Shown here: in pieces, positions 48,266 through 59,381 of the stretch | Numbering within the stretch: the stretch's first letter is position 1 | Layout of the letters: each line of letters begins with the position of its first letter | DNA from: Myotis daubentonii | Taxonomy: Eukaryota; Chordata; Mammalia; Chiroptera; Vespertilionidae | Direction: 5' to 3' | Assembly (NCBI RefSeq): GCF_963259705.1 | Contig: NC_081844.1 | Location: 106,728,671 to 106,792,670, forward strand | Length of the DNA: 64,000 nt | Notes under the pieces: generated by a model | The model's input: only the letters and a program-made list of their open reading frames with translations | Database searches by the model: none | What the model was told of the DNA's origin: nothing | Program-made: the position numbers and the translations under genes

Positions 48266-49029
48266 GGCTCTCACAGCGGAGAGTTGCCCGTGTTAACTGA
48301 CTGCCTTCAGGTGAGGTGTGCTGATCAGCTACTGCTTTGTGTGACAGAATAATCTGCAAAGTTGTGAGCTCTTGCTGCCACCCAATGTTGAGAATCCGCT
48401 GCTCCCAAGGGATACGACTCCCCCCTGACCATCTGGTCGCCTCTCCCAGAGGCTGCTCATGCAGGCTCTATTCTAGCCACCCTGGATTATTAAAACTGCA
48501 CATACCATTATGCACGTATTAATATGAATAAAACTATCCATTCATTGCATATCCATAGTGTGCGGTGCCCATTCTTACTTAATTCTCGGGGCAGCCCTAC
48601 GAAGAACTTGAACAAGAATAAAACAGAGAAGGGGAACAAAATTGATCCATGATGGTTATTTGATGGGCTATCAGAGTCTGAGGAAGGGAGGATAAAAACA
48701 CGAAGAAGCAGGGGTTCGGTTCTGTGGTGCAGCTGCTACGTGCCGGGTGGTATCTATAAACTTGCTCCTGAATTTTACCAACTGTGTTTTACAGAGAGAA
48801 AGCAGGGGCTTGACATCAAACAGCTAGCGTTTGAACTCGGGTTTGTCCAGCTCTGGAAGCCACGAAGAAATGAAAGCTTGAGGGGCATTCAGAAGAGAAG
48901 TAGACTCGTATCAGGCCCGAGTTCTTTGAGCAAATCGAAGATGCAGCCTGATTGTTGTCTGGCTTCCATTGTTGATGGTGGGAAGTCAGCTGTTTGCCCA
49001 CTTCGTCTCTTTAAGGAAGTCCATTTTCC
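48266..49029. other. Intergenic, with MIR remnants
   Basis: A MIR-like piece on the minus strand at about 48735-48850 ('actgtgttttacagagagaa', 'ctagcgtttgaactcggg') and an L2/MIR-like piece at about 48555-48620. No gene. Confidence 0.5.
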
Positions 49030-49700
49030 CCTCTAGGTGCTTTAAGATTTCCTTCTCCTCTTTGGTTTTCAGCGGTCTTTTTTAGCTATGTTCCTAGGGG
49101 TGGGTCTCTTTCTATTTATCCTGCTTCTTGAATCTGTGTGATGATGATGTCTTTCATCACTTTTGGAAAATTCCCAGCTGTTATCTCTTCACATATTGCT
49201 TCTGTCATATTCTCTCTCTCTTCACGCTGGGCCCTGAATAAACACATGTTGGCTCTCGCTGTGTCCTTTCCGTCGCTGGCCCTATCTTCTGCGTTGTTTA
49301 CCCTTTCGTCTCTCCTACTGTACTCTGATCATTTCTTCTGCACGAAAATAGTTTACCAGTGCTTTTAGAAAAAACTAAAACTGTCCTTGAGTAGTTAATT
49401 ATTAGTTATTGTATTTTTCGGTTCCAACACTTCCATTCGGTTCCTTTTTATAGTTTTCAGTTCTCGGCCGAAAGTCTCCGTTTTATCTTTCTTTCATTTC
49501 CTGGAATGTGGTAAGCATACGTATTTTAAAGTCTCCGATAAGTCCAGCGTCTAGAGCCTCTGTGGATCTGTTTCTATTGTTTGTTGATTTTTCTGTTTCA
49601 AAAACGACTGCTTTGTACTCCTGTGCCTTGTTATGCTTTATTGTGCCTCGGGCATTGTGTTTGCAGATGCGCTTGTAGAATTCATTTGAGGTCTCGCATG
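49030..49700 (-). mobile_element. Ancient L1/HAL1 5' part, minus strand
   Basis: 'ctgggccctgaataaacac' region and 'tctccgataagtccagcgtc', 'gagcctctgtggatctgttt' are reverse complements of HAL1/old-L1 ORF1-side sequence. No intact frame. Confidence 0.65.
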
Positions 49701-49887
49701 ATATCTCCTCCCGAGAAGAGCAGTGTTTACTTCTGCCAGGTTCCTGGGCCACCAACAACCCAGGATTGCTGGGATCTAATTTCAGCACTTGGAGCGGAGC
49801 TGTCGTCTCTGCAAGGTTCACACTCACCAGAGAGGGCACCCCTCTGAGTCTCAACCAAAGCAAGGCCCGGCCCTGCCCTTGGCGGGG

Positions 49888-49906
49888 CCCCCCCCCCCCC
49901 CCCCCA
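49888..49906. repeat. poly(C) tract, 19 C
   Basis: Uninterrupted run as printed. Confidence 0.9.
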
Positions 49907-50142
49907 GCCCAGCTCCTGTGGCCTGGGAGGCTGTCGCCAGGTCACTCCGCTCCCAGCCACCCCTGCAGAACTAGCAAATGCCGCCAGGTCTCCAAGCAGC
50001 TCAGAGAACAGACTCCCTGCTCTGCCTCCTCCGCCCCGTGGGCGGCCCAGGGGGCCGGTGATGCTTTCGTCAGCTCTCTGGTGTCTGGAAGCAGGTTTTT
50101 GTTTGTTTGTGTTTTAATCTGCATAATCTCCAGTTTGATTAG

Positions 50143-50349
50143 CAGTGGTTGGCAAACTGCGGCTCTCTCGAGCCACACGTGGCTCTTTGGCCCCTTGAGT
50201 ACCCTAAGCCTTAGGAGTACCCTAATTAAGTTAATCACAGTGTACCTACCTATATAGTTTAAGTTTAAAAAATTTGGCTCTCCAAAGAAACTTCAGTCGT
50301 TGTCCTGTTGATATTTGGCTCTGTCGACTAATGAGTTTGCCGACCACTG
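50143..50349 (+). mobile_element. hAT-like non-autonomous element, 207 bp
   Basis: Termini CAGTGGTTGGCAAAC and GTTTGCCGACCACTG are 15-bp inverted repeats with one mismatch. The visible flanking repeat is 6 bp (gattag at 50137-50142 and 50350-50355). The interior 'cgagccacacgtggctcttt' and 'aatttggctctccaaagaaa' carry no ORF. Confidence 0.82.
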
Positions 50350-50359
50350 GATTAGAGCA

Positions 50360-51040
50360 TAAAACAAATGTTTATAAACAGCATTAAGGTGAGCTGACAA
50401 TCGATTTCACTGGACTTACCCCTTTTCTTTCTCAACACATACTGCGGCAGACAAACTTCTTACAAAGAAACCACTTCTAAGAAACACGCGTACAGCTTTC
50501 CTGTCCGGCTCATGTGACCTTTGCCTGCTCCCGTGACAAATCCTCACAGGAGGCAAACCCACCACATTTAGGACAAATAATACTAAAAATAAGTCTGATT
50601 TTTCATTTCCGGAGAAGCAGGCAGGGCCGTCCTGCTGTTGCCTTTGAGTCTGTTAACAGCCTCCTCGTTTGAACTGTGCCGGGAAGCGACAGAGCTGGGC
50701 CGCATCCCTCTCCCGTATCTACTCTGAGAAGGTTCCCGAATTTCTTCCATTTGTTCGTTAAGGGTCTGCTCGTTCTGCGGTTTCTCGGTTTGTCCCCGGC
50801 GGCGTGGCGGGCGGGCGGCCTGAAGGGCCCAGTCTGCTAGTCCCAGTTCAGTCTCCGCACTTCATTCTCGTCTCACCTCTGCCCCGAGTTGCTCGGAGGA
50901 CCACGGGTTCCATGTGCGTTTGTTTCCCCGTTAATCAAAAAAGGACGGTACCGCTGGGCTTCCTTGCCTCGCCCATGACCGTGGGAGCGCATGCGGCCAG
51001 CTGCATGGACGCGGGGAACCCAGTGTAAATTACTAAAGTG
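50360..51040. other. Intergenic, no gene seen
   Basis: Unique sequence; nothing identifiable. Confidence 0.5.
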
Positions 51041-51044
51041 CTGA

Positions 51045-51153
51045 GGCCCGCTCGCCCCGGTCCCCAGCCCGGGTCCCCAGCCCCGGTCCCCAGCCCCGGG
51101 TCCCCAGCCCCGGTCCCCAGCCCCGGTCCCCAGCCCCGGTCCCCAGCCCCGGC
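51045..51153. repeat. Short minisatellite, 13-15-bp unit, about 8 copies
   Basis: Unit CCCCGGTCCCCAG with a C/G length variant (cccgggtccccag). Confidence 0.93.
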
Positions 51154-52154
51154 TTTGCAGGAGCAGCTGAGCGCTCAGAGAAGGGGGGCCTGCGACTGCA
51201 GCCGGTGGGGTGCCCTGAGCCGTGTGCATCAGGCAGTCTGTTCTGTGACTTTCTAAGCAGCAGGCTGGTTAATGGGACGCTGTTCAGGACAGCAGCCAAA
51301 TCTGAAGTCCGGCTCATCGGGCGAGGCTTTATTGTACTTTTTTATTCCTTTTTCTAAATAATTGCAAGCCAGGAAGCATCCCCGGGTTATTTTTATTCTT
51401 TAGTTCGTGTCGCTAATAACTTTGCATGAGCAGACCCACAGTGTGCACCAGCAAGGCCCTGGGACTCAGCTGGGAGAGAGCCAGCAAGCCTGACCTTCCA
51501 CGGTCAGCCAGGCCTGGCCCCCACCCCCCCCCGCCCCCCCGCAGGGGCCCCTCAGGGTCGCATTTTATTTGGCCTCCATGCACTGTGCGGGACCAGGCTG
51601 ACCCTGCCGGTCTGTGGATGTGTGGGCCAGACAGGTCCCAGCGTCCTGCCGGCCTGTGTGTGAGCGGGATCTGGGATGCAACGTGATGGCATTTGTGACA
51701 GGGTGAGGGAAAGAGATTGCTGGCTGGGCTTCGAGGGCGCGATTAGATTACAGCGGAGCTGCCTGTCTGGCGGAGAAGGAGGGCCTGGTCCTGCTCATTC
51801 CATGTGCAGGGGACCCACACTTAATCCTGGCGGGAGGGGTGCAGCTGGGAGCAGCAGGCAGAGGCCCCGGGGACCGAGCCAAGTGCGGCCTCGGGCCTTT
51901 GCTGTGTCGCCGTGCCTCTCTTCCTTCCCTGGCGTTCTTCTCTCAGCTCATGTGTGTCCCCAGAGCTGCGCTGTCTGGTGAGAAAGGTTGTCCACACCCC
52001 CCCCCCCCCCCCCCCCCGCCTCTTGTCAGCCTCCGCGCATGTCCGTGCCTCCTCTCGCTGTGCTCTGTGGATAGAGGATGTATGTCCTCAGAGGCTCGTC
52101 CTCAGAGGCAGGGAGCAGCGGGCTGGTGCAAAGCCCGTGGCGGTGGCGTCCGGC
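51154..52154. other. Intergenic, no gene seen
   Basis: Includes an AT-rich non-repetitive block at about 51320-51430 and a homeodomain-like gattagatta at about 51741-51750. No coding signal. Confidence 0.5.
51997..52017. repeat. poly(C) tract, 21 C
   Basis: Uninterrupted run as printed. Confidence 0.9.
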
Positions 52155-52270
52155 TCACCAGGCTCAGATCTTTGCTTGACTCCTGGCTGGGCGACCTTGG
52201 GTGAGCTGCGTAACCTCTCCGAGGCTCAGCCTTCTCATCTGTGAAATGGACAGTTGTGAGGGCTGGGTTA
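52155..52270 (+). mobile_element. MIR SINE fragment
   Basis: 'tgactcctggctgggcgacc', 'ttgggtgagctgcgtaacct' and 'tctcatctgtgaaatggaca' are MIR core in order. Confidence 0.85.
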
Positions 52271-53139
52271 GCAAATGCATCCAGTTTCTGCTCTAATTTT
52301 TGGATCGCAGTATTCATTCAGTGTATGAGTATTCATTCAGCGTACGGCATTTCCCTCCTCTTTTTATTCTTTGGTTCATTTTTCTGGGAGATACGTAAGG
52401 GAATGCTCTCCGGCGAGGAGCAAGAGATTGTGTTACAGGCAGGGTGCGCTGTGCTGATGACCCCCACCATCACCTTTGGTCTCAGTGTTCGGGGCGGTGA
52501 GCAGGGGGCTGTGAGGGTGAGCAGTGCCGGGGCGGAGTCATGAGCTCAGTGCTGCCGTCTGTGGGGGGCCTGCTGGCCTTCCCCGCTCCCTGTGGCGCCC
52601 CATCCCCTCTCCCTGACTCCCTGTGTGGCCCCCTCTTGAGGCAGGAATCTCAAGGGTGGCAGACATTCGTTCATATTTTCAAGGTTGTTTTTTAATATTA
52701 ATACGCTAATGCAGAGTTTCCCAAGCCGCCACTGTCCGTCATAACCAGGCCATATCTGTATTATTTTTACTTACTTTGTTTTAATGTAAACCAACTCACT
52801 GTTTTCTTACCTGAAGACTTCTTCAGCCTCGGCATAGGAGCAAGCATTTCCGGGAAATCAGAGGCTTCTGTTACACACAGGTGACTGTCACGCCCCATGT
52901 CCCTTCTCTAGGAGGGAGGGACATTCGGGAGAAACCATGTGTGATGCGTTCGTGCAAAAGAAGAAAAAAATTATAATCTTAGCAAGGGACGGAAAGCACA
53001 CACAGAGCCTGGGCGCGTGGCTCTCCAGTGCCTTCCTCTGCGTGTATTTACAGTCGAGATCACATCATATGCCATTTCTGCCCTGACTTTTCCTTTTAAT
53101 ACAAAATTATAAGCATCTCCCCTTGGTATCTGTATTCTT
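52271..53139. other. Intergenic, no gene seen
   Basis: Unique sequence; nothing identifiable. Confidence 0.5.
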
Positions 53140-53344
53140 TTCTTTTTTTTAAAAAAAAATATTTTTATTGATTTCAGAGAGGAAGGGAGAGGGAGAGAGA
53201 GATAGAAACATCAATGATGGGAATCATTGATCGGCTGCCTCCTGCACGCTCTCTACTGGGGATCGAGCCTGCAACCCAGGAGTTGAACCGTGATGGCCTG
53301 GTTCATAGGTCGACGCTCAGCCACTGGACCGCCCCAGCTGGGCC
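53140..53344 (-). mobile_element. Ves SINE, minus strand
   Basis: Minus-strand head GCCCAGCTGGGGCGGTCCAG, with 'ggttcaactcctgggttg' and a body ending in an A-rich tail. Flanks share 'tattctttt', a possible duplication (53131-53139 and 53346-53354). Confidence 0.88.
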
Positions 53345-55678
53345 ATATTCTTTTCAAATTCCATCCTGGTGGCTGAGCTTCCTGGGTGGCGGTTCAACCT
53401 CCCAGGCCCCCCAGGCCAGGGGCCTTCTGCTCCTCGCTCAGAGGTTTGTGCAGCTCACAGCCTGCTTGTCACCGAAATGTTTTTGGCTGATCTGGACACC
53501 CCTGCTGGGGCAGAGCACAGGGACTTCCACCTGATGAATCTGTGTGATAAAGTGACGTGAAAACTCTGAACAAAGGGACGTTATCTGTAATTAGCTGGGC
53601 TCTCCCATCTAGTCGGAGAGGGGAGCCTCGCCACTGCCCCCTGACTGCGCGGAGTTCACGTGACTCCATTTCGCATTCCTGCTGGTCTGCTCTGGAACGT
53701 TCCTCCTGCGCGTCCCTAGATATACCAGGGAGGCAAGGACAGGCCCACGGGAGGCAGATGTCGTGGGGACTCGCTGAGGGCCCAGCTCTGAGGCCCAGCC
53801 CCGCCCTTGCTTCTGCGTCCCTCTGGCCGGTCACACTCGGTCACATTCGTGTCCTCCCACGGCGGCCGCTCTGTCTGGGCGAGGCAGCGCCTCCGGACCC
53901 GTCACAAGGGATTTGAGCGTCCAGGGCCCTTCAGAGGCGCAACTGGGAAGCCGCGAGGAAAGACATGCCTGGCGCTGGGCCTCACCTGTCCGTCACCCGG
54001 CAGCCGGACTCAGGGCTGCGATGGGACCGAGGCCGGCCCTAATGCCACGTCTGGTGTGGACAGCAGGGCTGAGGACAGCAGCCCCGTAGCTTCCCAGGCC
54101 GTCGGGGGTCGCCACGACCGCACTGGTTGCTCGGGGGTGTGTGTGTGGGGGTAACCGGGGCCAGGGCATTGCCCACAGAGGGGTTCCTGTGCTCAGAGCC
54201 AGAATGGGGGGCCCTCCCAGGCGGGACAATAACGACACCAGTGATGACAGTAACACCCCGAGTTCAACCAGAGCCCGAGGATTCCATGTCTGTCAGCACA
54301 TCTCAGCTAAGAGCAGGGAGAGCAGGTCCCATGGCTGCAGGGGCAGAATTTCCCTGGTGCTTCTAGAAACATCCTCTCGTCCTGCAGAGCGGCGGTTGGA
54401 GGTGTTTGCCACCAGGCGTCTCCCCCAGTCGCTCGAGGCGCCCCAGCTCCGTCCGCTCCCACGCGCAGCGGGCCACCCAGGGGCAGCGGGCTGGTGCGGG
54501 GGGCAGCCCCGCAGCTGCTCCTCTGAATTCTCCGGGATTCCAGGCCGGGCGCGGGGCGATTACCCGCTGTTATCTGGGATTAGCTATTTTCGCTCCTGTA
54601 TTTATATCCTGGACGCTGCAGCTCGGTGCTGCCAGATGCCAGCATAGGCACCCTGCCCGCCTCCCGCCTCCCGGGCCCACCTGCTGTCCGCTCACACCCG
54701 GCAAGGTGGCAGTTGGTGGCCACCAGACCTGTCTGTCCCCTCCCCAAACGTCCGGAGGAGTCGTGGACTGAGACCCAGGGACAGGCTGGACCCGGGCTGG
54801 GGCTGGGGGTGGGGGGCGGGCTGGCAGCGGGCCCAGAAGGAGACGCCTGTCACTTCCCTAATCCCCTGAAGTCTCCGAGTCTAGGAGCCCCCTCGCCCGC
54901 CCCCACCCGGCGCAGCCTCCCAGCTCGCACGTGAGGAGGGCTGGGCCGGGTTAGGCCGCCCAGAAAAGCACCCGGTCCGCTCTTAAGTGCAGGGGGATTA
55001 GAAGGCCCTGCCCTGGTGAACGTGGTCCATCTCTGTTCCTGCCCCTCTTCCCTCTCCGCCCCACCCCTGCCTCTGGGGGGGTGGGGGGTTCTGGGTGTCA
55101 GGTCTCTTCGGAAGCGAGAGGGGTGAAAAGACATTAAATCCCCTGGCACTGGGGACTGGATGGGCGGCCTCAGCAAGGGCGGGACAGGCAGCCTCCCGCC
55201 TGGGGAGGGTGCGTGGGGCTCTCCCCTGGGCTGGAAGGTGGCTTGAGGCTCAGTCCCTCTCCTGGGCGAACGTGGACAACGCCAGGCCGTGGCTGCCCAC
55301 GCCGGGTCAGGAAGATGCTGGGGGAAGGCCCGTGGGACTCTGCTCGGGGACTCCCAGGGGAGACAGCGAGGCCGTGTGGGTGCCCGCGGCCTCCCCGGGC
55401 CCAGTGTGAGCTCCGCCTCTGCCCGTGCTTCGTGCCCAGGCCCACCTCTCAGGGCAGGAACCCGAAGGGTGGAATGAACTACCACTCCCAGGCATGTGCG
55501 ACACATTAATAATTCATCCCCTGACGCAGACTTTCTAGCCCTCAGGTGTCTGCCACAGGTAGGTAACAGGCCACAACGACACGGCGTCCTCGCCGTGCAC
55601 CAGACGGATTAGTAACAGGAGAAACTGAGGCTGGAGACAGGAAAGGATGCGGAACCAAAGCCAGTGCATTGCATGTTT
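53345..55678. other. Intergenic; candidate regulatory block at 54530-54640
   Basis: GC-rich unique sequence with no identifiable repeats or gene. The block 54530-54640 carries gattaccc, gttatctgg and gggattagcta in close order. Long open frames elsewhere (for example about 54850-55506 minus) lack domains. Confidence 0.5.
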
Positions 55679-55878
55679 GCCCGGCCAACGTGGCTCAGTG
55701 GTTGAGCATCGACCTATGAACCAGGAGGTCGCGGTTCGATTCCCGGTCACGGCACAGGCCCTGGTTGTGGGTTCGTGCAGGAGGCAGCCAATCAATGATT
55801 CTCATCATTGATGTTTCTATCCCTCTCTCCCTCTCCCTTCCTCTCTGAAATCAATAAAAACATTAAAAAAAAAATAAA
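55679..55878 (+). mobile_element. Ves SINE, plus strand
   Basis: Starts CCCGGCCAACGTGGCTCAGT, with B-box 'cggttcgattcccggtca' and an A-rich tail (aaaaacattaaaaaaaaaa). Same subfamily as the copy at 46837. Confidence 0.92.
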
Positions 55879-55944
55879 ACCAGTGCAGGTGAAATAATTT
55901 TAAAATATTTTTATCAAATTTATCTTGCCCTGTCTCCTCCGAGG

Positions 55945-56733
55945 TGCCGGGAGCCGGTCCATCCTTGCTGTTTCAAGGGACCTGGCATATATGGCATACG
56001 GTTCTTAATATGTTTTCTCACCTTCTTGGTGCTGTGTTTTAACCAAGGTCACCTCTCCGAGAAAGGTTGAATCCCCAGGTAGGGATTTTCCCCTGAAGTT
56101 AGGGAGGGAATAAAACCCCTCAACTAAGTGCCAGGTGGGTAATTAATCCCTTTAACTACAAACAATCATGCTTAAACTACATAATCTTTTCTCCCTGGAA
56201 TGGAGATAAGAAACGCCCTAACCTTTGTAATAGAGATTGATAGGATTGAATCAACTGGTATAAATACAGTTGTAACAAGACAGAAACACTCAGAACTTAG
56301 AACAGAATCAAGAAGACAGAACCTACACGGAGCCTAGAGACAGAAGAACTTTGCTGGCGAGAGCATGCCGGAGGATCCTGGAGAGGGACTGGCCTCGGAG
56401 CCTAGAGACAGAGCCTAGCGGGAGAACATGGCAAGGGATCCTGGACTGAACCTGACTACAGAGATTGGCAGGAGAACCTGACTGGAACCTGGACACTGAA
56501 CCTGACTGGAAAGCCTGGACCAAACCTGGCTGGAGAACCTAGCGAGGGAACATGGCTACAGAACCTCGCTGGAGATCCAAAGCAGAGCCTCTCTGGAGAT
56601 CAAGACCAGAACTTGGCTGGAGATCCTGGCTAGGCTGCTGATCAACTGAACGCTGTCTCCGTGTCATTCCTTCTTCGCCGACTCCGTCCACACCTTTGGG
56701 GACCCCTGGACCTGCTGGGGTTGGACCCCGGCA
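55945..56733 (+). mobile_element. Solo LTR of an endogenous retrovirus (class II-like), 789 bp
   Basis: Begins TGCCGGGAGCC and ends GGACCCCGGCA, giving the TG...CA termini with a short inverted repeat. It is flanked by a perfect 6-bp duplication, ccgagg, at 55939-55944 and 56734-56739, the size usual for class II (ERVK-like) elements. A TATA box (TATAAA, 56259-56264) marks the promoter region of the LTR. From about 56330 to 56640 the sequence is a degenerate array of gagaacctgactgga-like units. There is no internal viral region or gene here, so it is the recombination product left after loss of the provirus. Confidence 0.88.
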
Positions 56734-56889
56734 CCGAGGCTCCTCAACTGATGCTGACACCCTTCTCCCAGAAACAACATCTTTCCACCCATTCGACTAT
56801 TTATTCTGGCATTTGCTTCCCTGTTTCCAAGTCATGTGTCTGTGAAGCCATCCATCTGACCGTGACTTCCAATCATGGAAGGTGAGGGT

Positions 56890-57840
56890 TTTAGCTCACT
56901 CACGCCTTCTCTCTTTTTCTTTCCCTCTAAGTTCCCTCAATATTTTTTAAAGCCCTGAGTCAGTGTCTACATTACCATAACCTGGCCAGCCTTGTTCGCA
57001 CTATTCAGGCCGCTCAGGCTCCTGTGATTAAGTTTCCTTTCTTGAACCATTTGCCCTGCTTGCCTAGTGTTCTTTGACTCTCTGACCCACCGTGCCTCCC
57101 ACTCGCTGCAGCAGCTCTGCAAACCTCCCTGCAGCCCTTCCCAGGCCATCCGTTTGCCTGCTCTCATGCTGACTCCTTTCTCTTTGACCCTCTTTGCCGT
57201 CTTGTTTGCTTGGAGAATATCCTTCAGTAGTTTTCTCAGAAAGGCTGTACAAAAGGTGATTCTCGAGATCTCACATGCTTTCAAATGTCCGAATTTTAAT
57301 CCGTTCATTTATAGTCTGGCTGGATATACGAATCGAGGCTGAAATTCGATTTTCCCAAGAGTTTGAAGTCATTTCTCCCTTTTTCTCTAACTGTTGAGAA
57401 GTTGGCTGACATTTTATTCCTTGATCTTTTCCTGTATGATTTTTTTTCCCCTCTGTGGATGCTTCAGTATCGTATTTATTTTTTTATCCTTGCTGTTCTG
57501 AAAATTCAGAATGATGTTCCTTGGAGTAGTTATTTTATCATTGGTTGTAAGGGAACTTTGAGAGAATTTAAAATCTGGAGACGCATGTCCTTTGACTTTG
57601 TGAGATGTTTGTATTGTTTTTGTGATCATTTCCGTTTCGCCGTTTTACCTGCTCTTACTTCCTGGAGCTCCTGTAACTTGGATTTTCATGTTCGGCTCCT
57701 TGAGCTGATTCCCTATTTTCCTGTGAACTTTTCTCACCTGTTGTCACCTGTTTGGCTTTTTACTGGGGGAGGCACTTCCATGGGGATACACTTAACTTGA
57801 TCTTTCAAACCTTATTGGAGGGCTGGCTTCTTGCAGCAAT
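56890..57840 (-). mobile_element. Ancient L1/HAL1 fragment, minus strand
   Basis: Reverse complement of ORF1-side sequence of old L1/HAL1: 'aactgttgagaagttggctg', 'aattcagaatgatgttcctt', 'tttaaaatctggagacgcat'. No intact frame. Confidence 0.65.
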
Positions 57841-58139
57841 AATTAAAAAAAAAAAAAAGTAATAACTCTGAGAAATCTCTTGCCCTCTGGCTTTTCCTTT
57901 GTGTGGTGAGCTGTTCTTGTTTCCTGGGAGGGCTGTCTTTCTTCTCTTAACATGCAGAGGACATCACTTCCAATTCTTTGACGTTTTCTCCTGAGCCCTG
58001 CATTAGCTCTGCTTGCTCTGGTTGTTTGTTGTTGTTGTTGTTTTGGTCTTTGTATGTTTTGATCTTTTCAGGATTCTGATATTCCCGCCTCTCAGTTCAT
58101 ATCTAAATCCAAAGCTGACTGGAAGCTCTGCGCACTTTT
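57841..58139. other. Intergenic, no gene seen
   Basis: AT-rich unique sequence with A-run and GTT-repeat patches; probably further old L1 that cannot be assigned. Confidence 0.4.
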
Positions 58140-58656
58140 TTTTTTTTTTTTAAATTGAGATATAATCCACATACTACACAATGTATTCCTATAAAGTGTA
58201 CAATTCAGTTGTGTTTCCTGTATTTACAAGGTTGGACAACCATCACCACTATCTAATTCCAGAGCATTTTCATCAAAGAGAAACCCTGAACCTATGAGCA
58301 GTCACTCCCCATTCCCCCCCTCCGCCAGCCCTGGCACCACGAAAAGACTCTCTCTCCCTATAGACTTGCCTGCTCTGGACCCGTTATGTAAATAGGGTCA
58401 TACAACATGTCCGTCATGTTCTCAAGGTTCGTCTGCAATGTAGCATGAATCAGTGCTTCATTCCTTTTGACGGCTGAGTAGCAGTCCATTGTATGGATAG
58501 ACCTCATTTTGTTTATCCACTTATCAGTTGATGGACTGTGTGTATATTCTTTAAAGAGGTTTTTCCAATACGGTAATTCCTATTTTCATTCCCTGGTCAG
58601 CCAGTATCTTCTGTATCCTCCTATTCCGGAGCCTTTTGGGGATTTTATAGAACAAA
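58140..58656 (-). mobile_element. Ancient L1 3' fragment, minus strand
   Basis: 'aaattgagatataatccaca', 'tacaaggttggacaaccatc', 'ctgctctggacccgttatgt' and 'cagttgatggactgtgtgta' are reverse complements of old L1 3' blocks. It abuts a Helitron fragment. Confidence 0.8.
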
Positions 58657-58902
58657 CTGGAAGCCCAGTGTACAACGTTCGTGTACTGGGGGCTGGGAGA
58701 TGCGGGTCCCTCAGCCCGGCCTGCGCCCTTTCGCAGTCTGGGAGCCCTCGGGGCATGTTCAACTGACGGCGTAGGCCCGCTCCCCTGTGGGAGCACACTG
58801 ACCACCAGGGGGCAGCTCCTGCATTGAGCATCTGCCCCCTGGTGGTCAGTGTGCATCATAGCGATTTGGTCTATTTGCATATTACCCTTTTATCATATAG
58901 GA
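58657..58902 (-). mobile_element. HeliBat-type non-autonomous Helitron, minus strand
   Basis: On the minus strand it starts TCCTATATGATAAAAGGGTA and ends TGGGCTTCCAG (CTAG end eroded to CCAG), between A and T flanks. It shares the 'ccaccagggggcagctcctg' interior with the 36135 copy. 246 bp, no ORF. Confidence 0.9.
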
Positions 58903-59033
58903 TTGTAGGTCCCTCCACCCAACCCTGCAGACAGGCCCTGGAGTCTGACTTGCTTCCTCTCTGCTGGGTGGGCCCTGTGCATCTCTCCAGGTCATCATTT
59001 CATCCTTCACTCAGCAAACACTGACTGAGCACC

Positions 59034-59093
59034 CCCTCTGTCTGGGCACAGTGGGGGTTCCTACCCTCTGTCTGGGCACAGTGGGGGTTCCTA
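59034..59093. repeat. Perfect 30-bp tandem duplication
   Basis: A 30-base unit beginning ccctctgtctgggcacag is repeated twice without mismatch, with a partial third copy (ccctc). Confidence 0.95.
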
Positions 59094-59145
59094 CCCTCGA
59101 GGAGCTCACACACGAGGGAGAGATGCCTGAGCCTTTGTTGTTGTT

Positions 59146-59381
59146 GTTAATCCTCAGCAGAGGGTATTTTCCCATTGATTGTTAGAGAGAGTGGAAGGGA
59201 GAAGGAGAAACAGAGAGAAGCAGCGATGTGAGAGGGACACATCTCTTGGTTGCCTCCTGCACACACCTGGACCAGGGCCTGGGAACCTGCAACCGAGGTA
59301 CCTGCTCTTGACCGGAATCAAACCCGGGAACCTTGAGTCCACAGGCCGACGCTCTATCCGCTGAGCCAAACCGGCCAGGGC
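59146..59381 (-). mobile_element. Ves SINE, minus strand
   Basis: Minus-strand head GCCCTGGCCGGTTTGGCTCA, GGATAGAGCGTCGGCCTG block, B-box and an A/G-rich body resembling the nested copy at 32715. Confidence 0.92.

Noticed and set aside
55945..56733. A gene promoter with TATA box and transcript start
   Set aside because: The TATA box belongs to a solo LTR with exact ends and a 6-bp duplication.
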